DNA of 64,000 bases from contig JAVJRK010000010.1 in assembly GCA_040218445.1 (NCBI GenBank), positions 992,001 through 1,056,000 on the forward strand, read 5' to 3'. This DNA comes from UBA1479 sp040218445 (GTDB taxonomy: Bacteria > Pseudomonadota > Alphaproteobacteria > Rhodospirillales > Casp-alpha2). Shown in pieces: positions 17,429-25,290 of this stretch. The number at the start of each line of letters is the position of its first letter. The first letter of the stretch is position 1. The translations under genes and the position numbers were made by a program. Below the pieces are notes generated by a model, which saw nothing but the letters and a program-made list of their open reading frames with translations, was not told the DNA's origin and did no database searches.

Positions 17429-18571
17429 ATGACTCTCAAGAAGACACTTCTGGCTAGTGCCGCTGGTGCTGCGCTTTTTGTTTTAAGTGCCCCGGCTGCA
17501 ACGGTAGTCGAAGCGGGCTCAATCAAGAACGGTTCTGCAACCGATCTTACGATTTACGGTCGAGTTTCAAGACAGTTCATGGTCTACAATGACGGTGAAG
17601 AGGCTGGTTACCTTAACACGGATGGCTTTGTTGGAGACACTCGTTTTGGCTTTAAGGCCACGGGCAAGATCAATGAAGCTGTTTCGGTTGAAGGTCGATT
17701 GGAGTTGGATTTTAAATCAAATGATCCAACCAGCGATATCAATCAAAGCAATGAAGTCGAAGGGGACAAGTATGATATCCGGCATTCATGGGTTTCCTTC
17801 AATCATAAGTTGTTTGGTAAGTTGACGTTGGGGCAGCAGTCGACAGTTTCCCAAGGTATGTCCGATGGCTTGGATCTTGGTTTTGCTGCTCTTGCGTTTT
17901 CTGGTATGGACCCTACCTTGAGGACAGGCGGTATTTTGTTCCGGAATGACGATGCGACAGGCAACTTGTCCACCACGTCACTCCGTAACGTGTTTACCAC
18001 AATGGACCGTGGCCGTTCAGAGGCTTTGAAGTACGAAACGCCCAACATGAACGGGTTCTCCGGTTTAGCCTCGCTGTATGACTCCGGAAACTGGGGTATT
18101 GGCGCTAGATATGATGGTAAGCATGGCTCTTTCAAGGTGCGTGGCCGTGCCTTCTATGAGAATCTTAGCAGCGAAGATGGAACAGGCGCTTCCGGGGATA
18201 CCGGTGATCGGTGGCAGGTTGGCGCCTCCGTTAAACACGATAGCGGCATTTCCCTGACAGGGCTTTACGGCCAGCGAGACCGGGATGATCGTTCCGATGA
18301 TGGGGTGTCATACGCCGCAACTTTGGGGTATACGGCTAATTTGAATACCTTGGGCGCAACCGGTATTGGTGTTCATTATGCTGGAACCGAAGATATCGCT
18401 GCGGCGGGTATCGATGGTCAGGCAGTTGGGCTCGGCATTAGTCAGCAGATCAAAAACGCTGGCACCGATATATACAGCCAACTCATGTGGTGGGATGCCG
18501 ACGTTGCATCACCTTCTACTCAGCTTGAAAGTGTAGTGACGTTCTTGGTGGGTGCGAGAGTCAAGTTCTAA
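17429..18571 (+). CDS. Outer-membrane porin
   Basis: The 380-residue protein starts with MTLKKTLLASAAGAALFVLS, a signal peptide probably cleaved after the VEA near residue 30. The mature part has alternating hydrophobic strands of a 16-stranded general porin: LTIYGRVSRQFMVYND near the N-terminus, RFGFKATGKINEAVSVEGRLELDF, LFGKLTLGQQST (a typical gram-negative porin segment), and a final strand ending in FLVGARVKF with the C-terminal aromatic. An AAGGAG Shine-Dalgarno lies seven bases before ATG 17429, so the longer frame from 17360 is rejected. Codon use is less GC-biased than in flanking genes, common for highly expressed porins. Substrate specificity is unknown. Confidence 0.9.
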   Translation: MTLKKTLLASAAGAALFVLSAPAATVVEAGSIKNGSATDLTIYGRVSRQFMVYNDGEEAGYLNTDGFVGDTRFGFKATGKINEAVSVEGRLELDFKSNDPTSDINQSNEVEGDKYDIRHSWVSFNHKLFGKLTLGQQSTVSQGMSDGLDLGFAALAFSGMDPTLRTGGILFRNDDATGNLSTTSLRNVFTTMDRGRSEALKYETPNMNGFSGLASLYDSGNWGIGARYDGKHGSFKVRGRAFYENLSSEDGTGASGDTGDRWQVGASVKHDSGISLTGLYGQRDRDDRSDDGVSYAATLGYTANLNTLGATGIGVHYAGTEDIAAAGIDGQAVGLGISQQIKNAGTDIYSQLMWWDADVASPSTQLESVVTFLVGARVKF

Positions 18572-18626
18572 TCAGGTTTATGGCAGGGAGCTTAGGCTTC
18601 CCGCCGTTTGATTGAACTACAGTGAG

Positions 18627-18658
18627 AAAACGGTCGTCCTTCGGGGCGGCCGTTTTTT
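18627..18658 (+). terminator. Rho-independent terminator after the porin
   Basis: A stem of about 13 pairs (AAAACGGTCGTCC with GGGCGGCCGTTTT, two G-T pairs) is closed by a TTCG tetraloop and followed by a T run. The flanking A run makes it likely to work also for glmS transcripts from the other strand. Confidence 0.92.
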
Positions 18659-18783
18659 CTTTGTCTTGTTTCCATTGTAAAGATAAGGGGCTGGAATGTC
18701 GGGACCAAAAGGCGTGTGCAAACAGCCCCGTAAGATTTACGGAAGAAACGATACTGGGGTGCTGTGGCGCAGGCCGAAGGGGG

Positions 18784-20607
18784 TTATTCCACCGTGACAC
18801 TTTTCGCCAGATTGCGCGGCTGGTCGACGTCCGTGCCCTTGATGACGGCCACGTGGTAGGCCAGCAATTGCACGGGAATGGCATACAGAATGGGGGCCAC
18901 GAAGGGGGCTACGGACTGCAGGGCGACGGTTGCTTCCGCCCCCTCGGCCAGGGCCGCCGCACCGGCTTCGTCGGAAATCACGATCACCCGTCCGCCGCGC
19001 GCCATGACTTCCTGTACGTTGGACGCGGTTTTCTCGAACAAAGGATCCGTGGGCGCGATCACGATCACCGGTACCTGATCGTCGATCAGGGCAATCGGCC
19101 CGTGTTTCATCTCGCCGGCGGCATAGCCTTCGGCGTGGATATAGGAAATCTCCTTCAGCTTTAGCGCGCCTTCAAGGGCGATGGGATAGCTGGTGCCGCG
19201 GCCCAGGTAGAGCACATCGCGGGCTTCGGCAATATTCTGCGCAATTTCGCGCAGACGGCCGTCATGGTTCAAAATTTCCGCGGCCCGCCCGGGCACTTCG
19301 GTCAAGGCCGTGGTCAACCGGGCTTCCGTATCCGCATCGATGGCATTTCGTCCCCGGGCAATGGCGATGGCCAGGCAGGCAAGCACGGTCAACTGCGTGG
19401 TGAAGGCCTTGGTGGATGCCACGCCGATTTCCGGCCCGGCATTGGTCTGCAGCACCATATCGGAATCCCGCGCGATGGCGCTTTCCGGCACGTTGACGAT
19501 CGACAGGATTGACTGGCCGGCATCCCGTGCATAACGCAGGGCCGCCAAGGTATCGACCGTTTCCCCCGACTGGGAGATAAACAGGGCTGCACCCCTGCCG
19601 TTCAGGGGTGGTTCGCGGTACCGGAATTCGGATGCGATATCGACCTCGACCGGGATGCGGGCAAGCTGTTCGAACCAGTACTTGGCGGCCATGCAGGCGT
19701 AATAGGATGTGCCGCAGGCAACCAACGTCAGGCGGTCGAGATCGGCCGGATCGAACGGCAGCTTGGGCAGGGTGACGGTGCGTGACGCCGGGTTGATGAA
19801 GCTATGCAGGGTATCGCCGATAACCTGGGGCTGTTCGTATATTTCCTTCAGCATGAAATGGCGGTAACCGCCTTTGCCGATGGCGGCCCCCGACAATTCG
19901 GTCAGGCGTACCGGACGTTCCACGGGGGTGTCTTCGGCATCAAAGACCTGGGCACCCGAGGGGTCCAGTACCACCCAATCTCCGTCTGCCAGATACATGA
20001 TGCGGTCAGTGAGGGGAGCCAGGGCCAGGGCGTCCGACCCCAAAAACATTTCACCGTCACCGAAGCCCACGGCCAGCGGGCTGCCGCGCCGGGCACCGAT
20101 CATCAGGTCATGATGGCCGGAAAAGATGATGGCGAGGGCGAAGGCCCCGTCCAACCGGCGCAGTACGGCGGCGGTCGCATCCTGGGGCGATTTGCCGTCG
20201 GTCACTTCTTGTGAAATCAGATGAACGATGACTTCCGTATCCGTATCGGATGCCAGGTTGCAGCCCTTGGCGACCAGTTCCGCACGCAGGTCCTTGTAAT
20301 TCTCGATGATCCCGTTATGGACGATGGCCACATGGTCAGTGGCATGCGGATGGGCGTTGACTTCGTTGGGCACGCCATGGGTCGCCCAGCGGGTATGGCC
20401 GATGCCGACCGTGCCGGAAATGGGTTGTTGGCCCACACAGGCGGACAGGTTGGCAAGCTTGCCTTCGGCGCGGCGGCGGTCGATGGATCCGTTGACCAGT
20501 GTCGCGATGCCGGCGGAATCATAGCCGCGGTATTCCAGACGCTTCAGCCCTTCAAGAAGGATCGGCGCCGCTTCGTTCCGGCCCAGGATGCCGATGATGC
20601 CGCACAT
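18784..20607 (-). CDS. glmS: Glutamine-fructose-6-phosphate aminotransferase
   Basis: GlmS makes glucosamine-6-phosphate from fructose-6-phosphate and glutamine, the first step to UDP-GlcNAc for peptidoglycan and LPS. The 607-residue length is standard. The N-terminal glutaminase begins MCGIIGI with catalytic Cys at position 2, then GHTRWATHG. Two SIS isomerase domains follow (ACGTSYYAC, FISQSGETVDTL, STKAFTTQL, GRGTSYPIALEGALKLKEISY), and the terminus is DQPRNLAKSVTVE as in all GlmS. It lies 7 bases downstream of glmU. No ribozyme or riboswitch is seen in the short glmU-glmS gap. Confidence 0.98.
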   Translation of the reverse strand: MCGIIGILGRNEAAPILLEGLKRLEYRGYDSAGIATLVNGSIDRRRAEGKLANLSACVGQQPISGTVGIGHTRWATHGVPNEVNAHPHATDHVAIVHNGIIENYKDLRAELVAKGCNLASDTDTEVIVHLISQEVTDGKSPQDATAAVLRRLDGAFALAIIFSGHHDLMIGARRGSPLAVGFGDGEMFLGSDALALAPLTDRIMYLADGDWVVLDPSGAQVFDAEDTPVERPVRLTELSGAAIGKGGYRHFMLKEIYEQPQVIGDTLHSFINPASRTVTLPKLPFDPADLDRLTLVACGTSYYACMAAKYWFEQLARIPVEVDIASEFRYREPPLNGRGAALFISQSGETVDTLAALRYARDAGQSILSIVNVPESAIARDSDMVLQTNAGPEIGVASTKAFTTQLTVLACLAIAIARGRNAIDADTEARLTTALTEVPGRAAEILNHDGRLREIAQNIAEARDVLYLGRGTSYPIALEGALKLKEISYIHAEGYAAGEMKHGPIALIDDQVPVIVIAPTDPLFEKTASNVQEVMARGGRVIVISDEAGAAALAEGAEATVALQSVAPFVAPILYAIPVQLLAYHVAVIKGTDVDQPRNLAKSVTVE

Positions 20608-20614
20608 GTTTGGC

Positions 20615-22012
20615 TTAGCCCTCTTCTTTCTTTTGGTCTTGTTTTTCTTTGCGGCGCCGAGCGTTGAAGCGGTCGGCCCAGCCCTTGGCTTCTTTCTGTT
20701 CGGCCCGGGTCACGGACAAAGCGCCTTCGGCGACATCCTTGGCAATGGCGCTGCCCGCCCCGACAATGGCGCGCGCGCCCACCGTCACGGGGGCGACCAG
20801 GGCCGTGTTGGAGCCGATGAAAGCACCTTCGCCGATGATCGTTTTCGATTTGAAATGGCCGTCGTAATTACAGGTGATCGTGCCGGCACCGATATTGGCG
20901 TTCTTGCCGACCTCGCTGTCGCCCACATAGGACAGGTGGTTGACCTTCACGCCGTCGGCCAGGGTTGCCGCCTTGATTTCGACGAAGTTGCCGATCCGCA
21001 CGCCGATGCCCAAGTCCGCGCCGGGGCGCAGGCGTGCAAACGGTCCGATGACAGAACCCGCGGCGATGGTTGCCCCTTCGATATGGCAGAACGGGCGAAT
21101 CTCGACCTTGTCGGCAACCCGCACGCCCGGGGCAAATACGACGTTGGGCCCGATGGTCACGTCGCGGCCCAATTCCGTATCCCAGGAAAAAAACACCGAT
21201 GCGGGATCGGTCAGGGTGGCCCCCCCGGCCATGGCGCGGTCCCGCAGCTGGTTTTGGGCGATGGTTTCGGCAGCGGCCAACTCGGCGCGTGAATTGACGC
21301 CCAGTACTTCGTCCGCATCACCGATCACGACGTTGGCCGGGGCGCCTTCCGCGCGGGCGATGGCGACAACGTCGGTCAAATAATATTCACTCTTGGCGTT
21401 GTCGTTTCCGATGCGGTCCAGCCAGTCCAACGCACGCGTGCCATCAATCACCATCACGCCAGAATTGCACAGCCCGATGGCGGCCTGTTCAGGCGTGGCG
21501 TCGCGGGCCTCGACGATGGCTTCCAATCCGCCGTCGTCATCCAGGACCAGGCGGCCATAGGGGGCCGGGTCTTCGGGCTCGAACCCCAAGACGACGACGC
21601 CCGGCTTGGCATCGGTCCGCCGTGCGTCCAGCATGGTTTGCAGGGTCCGGGGCGTGATCAGCGGCGTGTCACCGTAAAGGATTATCAGATCATCCGCCGG
21701 ATGTGCCTGAATGAAGTCCCGCGCGGCCAGCACGGCATGGGCGGTGCCCAGGCGGTCGGTCTGGACGGCGGTCGGACAGGGCGCAACCGCCCGGACCAGC
21801 CCGTCCATGCCGTCACCGACGACAACGACGGTATGGTCCGCCGCGATCTCTCCCAGGGTTGCCAGTACGTGCGCAACCATGGGCCGGCCCGCCACCGGAT
21901 GCAGGACCTTGGGCAGGTCCGACTTCATGCGGGTACCCAGCCCTGCGGCCAATACCACCGCCGTCGTTATTGTCGATTTTTCGTCCGCTTGCATGAAAGA
22001 CGCAGAAGCCAT
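20615..22012 (-). CDS. glmU: Bifunctional UDP-GlcNAc pyrophosphorylase
   Basis: This cytosolic enzyme acetylates glucosamine-1-phosphate and then uridylates it to UDP-GlcNAc. The N-terminal uridyltransferase domain carries VVLAAGLGTRMKSDLPKVLH with the R and K of the nucleotide loop, and YGDTPLI. The C-terminal left-handed beta-helix has hexapeptide repeats (VIGPFARLRPGADLG, NFVEIKAATLADGVKVNHLSYVGD split by family convention) and the acetyl-CoA site NIGAGTITCNYDG. Length 465 is close to the usual 455-465. The start is uncertain: neither M1 (22012) nor M7 (21994) has a clear Shine-Dalgarno. First gene of the glmU-glmS operon. Confidence 0.96.
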   Translation of the reverse strand: MASASFMQADEKSTITTAVVLAAGLGTRMKSDLPKVLHPVAGRPMVAHVLATLGEIAADHTVVVVGDGMDGLVRAVAPCPTAVQTDRLGTAHAVLAARDFIQAHPADDLIILYGDTPLITPRTLQTMLDARRTDAKPGVVVLGFEPEDPAPYGRLVLDDDGGLEAIVEARDATPEQAAIGLCNSGVMVIDGTRALDWLDRIGNDNAKSEYYLTDVVAIARAEGAPANVVIGDADEVLGVNSRAELAAAETIAQNQLRDRAMAGGATLTDPASVFFSWDTELGRDVTIGPNVVFAPGVRVADKVEIRPFCHIEGATIAAGSVIGPFARLRPGADLGIGVRIGNFVEIKAATLADGVKVNHLSYVGDSEVGKNANIGAGTITCNYDGHFKSKTIIGEGAFIGSNTALVAPVTVGARAIVGAGSAIAKDVAEGALSVTRAEQKEAKGWADRFNARRRKEKQDQKKEEG

Positions 22013-22137
22013 TAAAAGTTCAAGAGGAATCGGGACAGCTCACCCGAAACATTTGGAGGGTCGAGCCGCAAGGTGCCACAGTATCTTGTGCCGTCCAAGT
22101 CACAGTTTGTTACGGAATCTTGCAATGGAAATATGCA

Positions 22138-22824
22138 ATGTCTGCGGTTAACGACCGCTTACCCCGCGCCGTCGTATTCGATCTGGACGGCACATTGGTT
22201 GACAGCGTGCCGGACCTGCGGGCGGCGCTGAATTGGCTGCTGCCGCAGCACGGCCGCCGTGAGGTCACGCGTGAGGAAGTCGTCGGCATGGTCGGGGACG
22301 GTGTCGCCAAACTGGTCGAACGCGCCCTGATCGCGACCGGTAGCCTTCCCGCAAGCGGTCTGGATGCGTTGATCGCGGATTTCACCGCCCATTACGAAGC
22401 CAATGCCGTTGCCTTGACGCGTCCCTATCCGGGCGCGGTCGCGGCCCTGCGGGCGCTGAAGGATGCGGGCTGTCTTTTGGGCATCTGCACCAACAAACCG
22501 GCGGGGGCCACCCAAGAGGTTCTGCAGGCCCTGGACCTGCTGTCGTATTTCGACGTCGTCGCCGGGGGCGATACGGTGCCGGATGTGCGTAAGCCCGATC
22601 CCAGGCACCCGCTTTATGTGGTGGATGCTCTGGGCGTGGCATCCGGGGCGTCCGTCATGGTCGGGGATAGCCAGAACGATATCGGCGCGGCCAAGGCCGC
22701 GGGCATGCCCACGGTCGCCGTGACCTTCGGATATGCCCATTGCCCGATCGGGGAATTGGGGGCTGATGCGCTGATCGATCATTTCGACGAATTGGTCCCT
22801 GCGATCACAAAAATCGCAGGATAA
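22138..22824 (+). CDS. gph: Phosphoglycolate phosphatase (HAD family)
   Basis: The 228-residue cytosolic HAD hydrolase removes phosphate from 2-phosphoglycolate. Motif I is VFDLDGTLVDS (nucleophile Asp and proton-shuttle Asp), motif II is GICTNKP, motif III lysine is in VRKPDP, and motif IV is MVGDSQNDIGAA. The cap-domain sequence REEVVGMVGDGVAKLVERAL is typical of Gph. ATG 22138 is preferred; a TTG at 22120 would add six residues. It is divergent from glmU. PGP activity is the usual call, but other small phosphomonoesters remain possible. Confidence 0.9.
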   Translation: MSAVNDRLPRAVVFDLDGTLVDSVPDLRAALNWLLPQHGRREVTREEVVGMVGDGVAKLVERALIATGSLPASGLDALIADFTAHYEANAVALTRPYPGAVAALRALKDAGCLLGICTNKPAGATQEVLQALDLLSYFDVVAGGDTVPDVRKPDPRHPLYVVDALGVASGASVMVGDSQNDIGAAKAAGMPTVAVTFGYAHCPIGELGADALIDHFDELVPAITKIAG

Positions 22825-22845
22825 GCGCCGATCTTGGCCAAAGAA

Positions 22846-24492
22846 TCAGATCTCGTCCGGTTCCAGATCAAAAGCGATGGAAACGCGTTTTTCATCGCTC
22901 GATTGCACGGGGATGGTCTGGTGCCCGAAGTATGAGGGAAACATGACCATCAGCCCTTCTTCGGGACGGACCAGATGGACGGCCGGCTCGTTCTTGTCGC
23001 CGATCAGGTGGAACGCCCGGCCGAACTCGATCCAGCCTTCAACATTGTTGGTCTTGCCCTTGGCGGCGTCTTTCACGCAGGACGGCAAGGCAGGGTAATA
23101 CACGCCCGATAGCCATGATGTCGGGTGGATATGAACCAGTTGGCGGCCGTCACGGTCGTAAACATTGCCCCAGCAGCTGACGTTGAACGACTTGGGCGGG
23201 GATGCCAGAAACGGATGGTCCGGATCGACCGGGCGTTCGGCCATGTATTCGCGGGCCGTTTCCATGATCATCTGTTTCAACATTGCGGCCGGCCCGTGTT
23301 CCGTGCCGTCGAACAGCTCAAGCGTTCCGCGCCCTTTTTCCATCGAACGGTTGGTCTTTGAATAGGTCAGGCTGGGATGGTCCAGCAGGTATTGCACCAG
23401 GTCTTTGTTGAACGAGGACATGGAGTGATAGCCCGCGGGCGTGGCGTGGGCCTTGGTTTTGAGCAGGCGGTCGAAATCGAGAATCTTGCCCGCATCGGCG
23501 CCGCGCCCCAGGTCGTTCAGTGCTGCTGATTTCATGGCCAGCGCCGGCACGGGATGGTTGCCCGCGGCAATCGCCTTGTCGGCGGCGGCGATGGCCTTTT
23601 CCGGTTGGCCGGCACGCATCCAGGCAAACGAAATCTGATCATAAAGGTGTTTGGCTTCGGGATGACGGGCTAAGAAAGTTTCGGCCAGGGTAACGGCTTC
23701 GTCAGCGCGGCTTTGCACACCCAGGGCATAGACCAGTTCGTTCACGGAGCGGGCGTCTTCAGGATCAAGCGCCAATGCCTGCTGTAACGGCGCGACGGCC
23801 TGGTCATAATCTGTTCCTCGGCCATGCAGGAAGCCGATATTGGCGAAGGCGCGTTGGTGGCGGGGGTTCAATTCCGTCGCCCGGGTGAAGGCCTCGATGG
23901 CTTCCTCCCGCCGCCGACCGTTCATATGGACCGTACCCAGGTTGTAGAAATCTTCCGGGTCCTGGCTGCCAAGCTCGATCGCCGTTTCATAGGCGGCGTG
24001 GGCACTTTCCTCGTCGCCCATCAATTGGTAGGCCACGCCCAGGCTGCCGAACACAGGCGGTGCCTCGGGCGCCAATTCGGCGGCCCGGCCCAGGGCTTCG
24101 GCCCCGGCCTGGGGGTTCCCCGTGATGATCTGCGTACGGCCCAGCTCGAACGCGATGTTGGCATCGTCCGGAAGATGAGCATGGACATCGGTCATGACCT
24201 GCACGGCGCCGGGGCCATCGCCGGCTTCCAGCAGCATCTTCGACAGGGTGACGGCGCAGGGGGCAAAATCTGGGTATTGGGCAAGGGCCCGTTTCAAATG
24301 CTCGATGGCCTGCACGGGCCGGCCCTGATTGTGGCGCACCAATCCCAGACAATAGAGCGCTTCCGGGTGGTTGGGCACGGCCTTGAGAACGGAATTGGCG
24401 TCGCTTTCCGCGCGTTTCAGGTTGCCCGCGCGAAACGCCTTGGCAGCGCGTTCCATCAGATGGGCGACGTCTTTTTCTGATTTAGGCTTCAA
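22846..24492 (-). CDS. TPR protein with C-terminal 2OG-Fe(II) oxygenase
   Basis: The 548-residue protein has about ten TPR repeats (roughly 10-340; clear examples are PEALYCLGLVRHNQGRPVQA and DFYNLGTVHMNGRRREEA) followed by a 2OG-FeII_Oxy_5-like domain. In that domain are NVSCWGNVYDRDG, the metal-site region HIHPTSWLSGVYY (starting H454), FPSYFGHQTIPV with distal H524, and R536 in EKRVSIAFD, the likely 2-oxoglutarate ligand. It should hydroxylate an unknown substrate, possibly a protein recruited by the TPRs. It is monocistronic, adjacent to tRNA-Val but transcribed away from it. Confidence 0.85.
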   Translation of the reverse strand: MKPKSEKDVAHLMERAAKAFRAGNLKRAESDANSVLKAVPNHPEALYCLGLVRHNQGRPVQAIEHLKRALAQYPDFAPCAVTLSKMLLEAGDGPGAVQVMTDVHAHLPDDANIAFELGRTQIITGNPQAGAEALGRAAELAPEAPPVFGSLGVAYQLMGDEESAHAAYETAIELGSQDPEDFYNLGTVHMNGRRREEAIEAFTRATELNPRHQRAFANIGFLHGRGTDYDQAVAPLQQALALDPEDARSVNELVYALGVQSRADEAVTLAETFLARHPEAKHLYDQISFAWMRAGQPEKAIAAADKAIAAGNHPVPALAMKSAALNDLGRGADAGKILDFDRLLKTKAHATPAGYHSMSSFNKDLVQYLLDHPSLTYSKTNRSMEKGRGTLELFDGTEHGPAAMLKQMIMETAREYMAERPVDPDHPFLASPPKSFNVSCWGNVYDRDGRQLVHIHPTSWLSGVYYPALPSCVKDAAKGKTNNVEGWIEFGRAFHLIGDKNEPAVHLVRPEEGLMVMFPSYFGHQTIPVQSSDEKRVSIAFDLEPDEI

Positions 24493-24680
24493 GGATGTCT
24501 CCTGATGGGCGGGCGGAACAGATCGGCAACCAAAAAGGCCGAGGACCGGGTCGGAAAGGTTGGCCAGAGAGTGCCATAGCCAGCCCCGTTTCGTCCATGG
24601 CGGGGCCCTGTTTTCGGCGCGGATTGGGCGTGGAGACGCCGCGATCCGGGGGACGGCGATCCGATGGTGTCATGCCCGGC

Positions 24681-24710
24681 TTGACAGTCTTGGGGGGCGC
24701 CCCTTATATG
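24681..24710 (+). promoter_or_regulatory. Sigma70 promoter of tRNA-Val
   Basis: A perfect TTGACA (24681-24686) is followed after 17 or 18 bases by TTATAT/TATATG (24704-24710), ending about 43 bases before the mature tRNA 5' end. This is one of the best consensus promoters in the window. Confidence 0.75.
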
Positions 24711-24752
24711 ATCGCGCCTTTGCCCCGGGGATTACGGCCCGGGCAACGCAAA

Positions 24753-24827
24753 GGGCGCGTAGCTCAGCGGGAGAGCACTGTCTTCACACGGCAGGGGTCG
24801 CTGGTTCAATCCCAGCCGCGCCCACCA
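24753..24827 (+). tRNA. tRNA-Val (anticodon CAC)
   Basis: The 75-base gene folds with acceptor GGGCGCG/CGCGCCC, discriminator A and encoded CCA, D arm AGCTC...GAGC, anticodon stem CTGTC/GGCAG with one T-G pair and loop TTCACAC, giving anticodon CAC for GTG codons. The T arm has GGTTCAATCCC. Its 3' end marks the left edge of an A+T-richer accessory patch, so it is a possible attachment site for an integrated element. Confidence 0.96.
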
Positions 24828-25290
24828 TTTAAGCCCTTGTTTCCAATGAGATTCTAGGCCCCTACCTTGAAATGGGCAATCCCATTTCGTTCACAAAAAC
24901 CAGCTTCATTCACAATTTCTGGCACTGTGCCGTGGAAGTCAGTACGTGCTGTCTCGACTATGTCGAGGCTCTCCCGCTGAGCTGCGCGTGCATCATTAAA
25001 ACGCTGTGCGAGTGGGTAGGGGGGACCCCGGGGGCTAGGGGGTATGCCTTCTTATGCATTTCAGCTCGGAAATTTCTCGGGGAAATTCTGAGTACCGACT
25101 GCATAACCCGGATGTGATGGGCGGTACGATGGGCAATGCAATACTTGAGGCATAGTGCTTACCAGACCAAATAATTTTTAGGTCGAAAGCCAAGAAACCC
25201 GGGTTTTCTGGGGCGTTGAATATATCGGGGCTTAAAAAACGTCTGCCAGCCGTTATCTTTGTCGAAAGTATTTCCAGGTGGTGAAGACAA
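24828..25290. other. Gene-poor start of accessory patch, with tRNA-like fragment
   Basis: About 460 bases between tRNA-Val and the polymerase-like gene hold no convincing ORF. Base composition drops visibly from the GC-rich flank. At 24968-24985 the minus strand reads GCAGCTCAGCGGGAGAGC, which matches 17 of 18 bases of the tRNA-Val D arm at 24759-24776; the minus strand then continues into a small CTCGA/TCGAG hairpin where an anticodon arm would be. No acceptor or T arm can be built, so it looks like a decayed tRNA-like fragment. No integrase gene and no repeat of the tRNA 3' end was found. Confidence 0.5.

Noticed and set aside
20608..20614. glmS ribozyme or riboswitch
   Set aside because: The gap between glmU and glmS is only 7 bases, too short for either.
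24872..25117. 81-residue ORF after tRNA-Val
   Set aside because: Cysteine-rich chance frame across the tRNA-like fragment, without a ribosome binding site.
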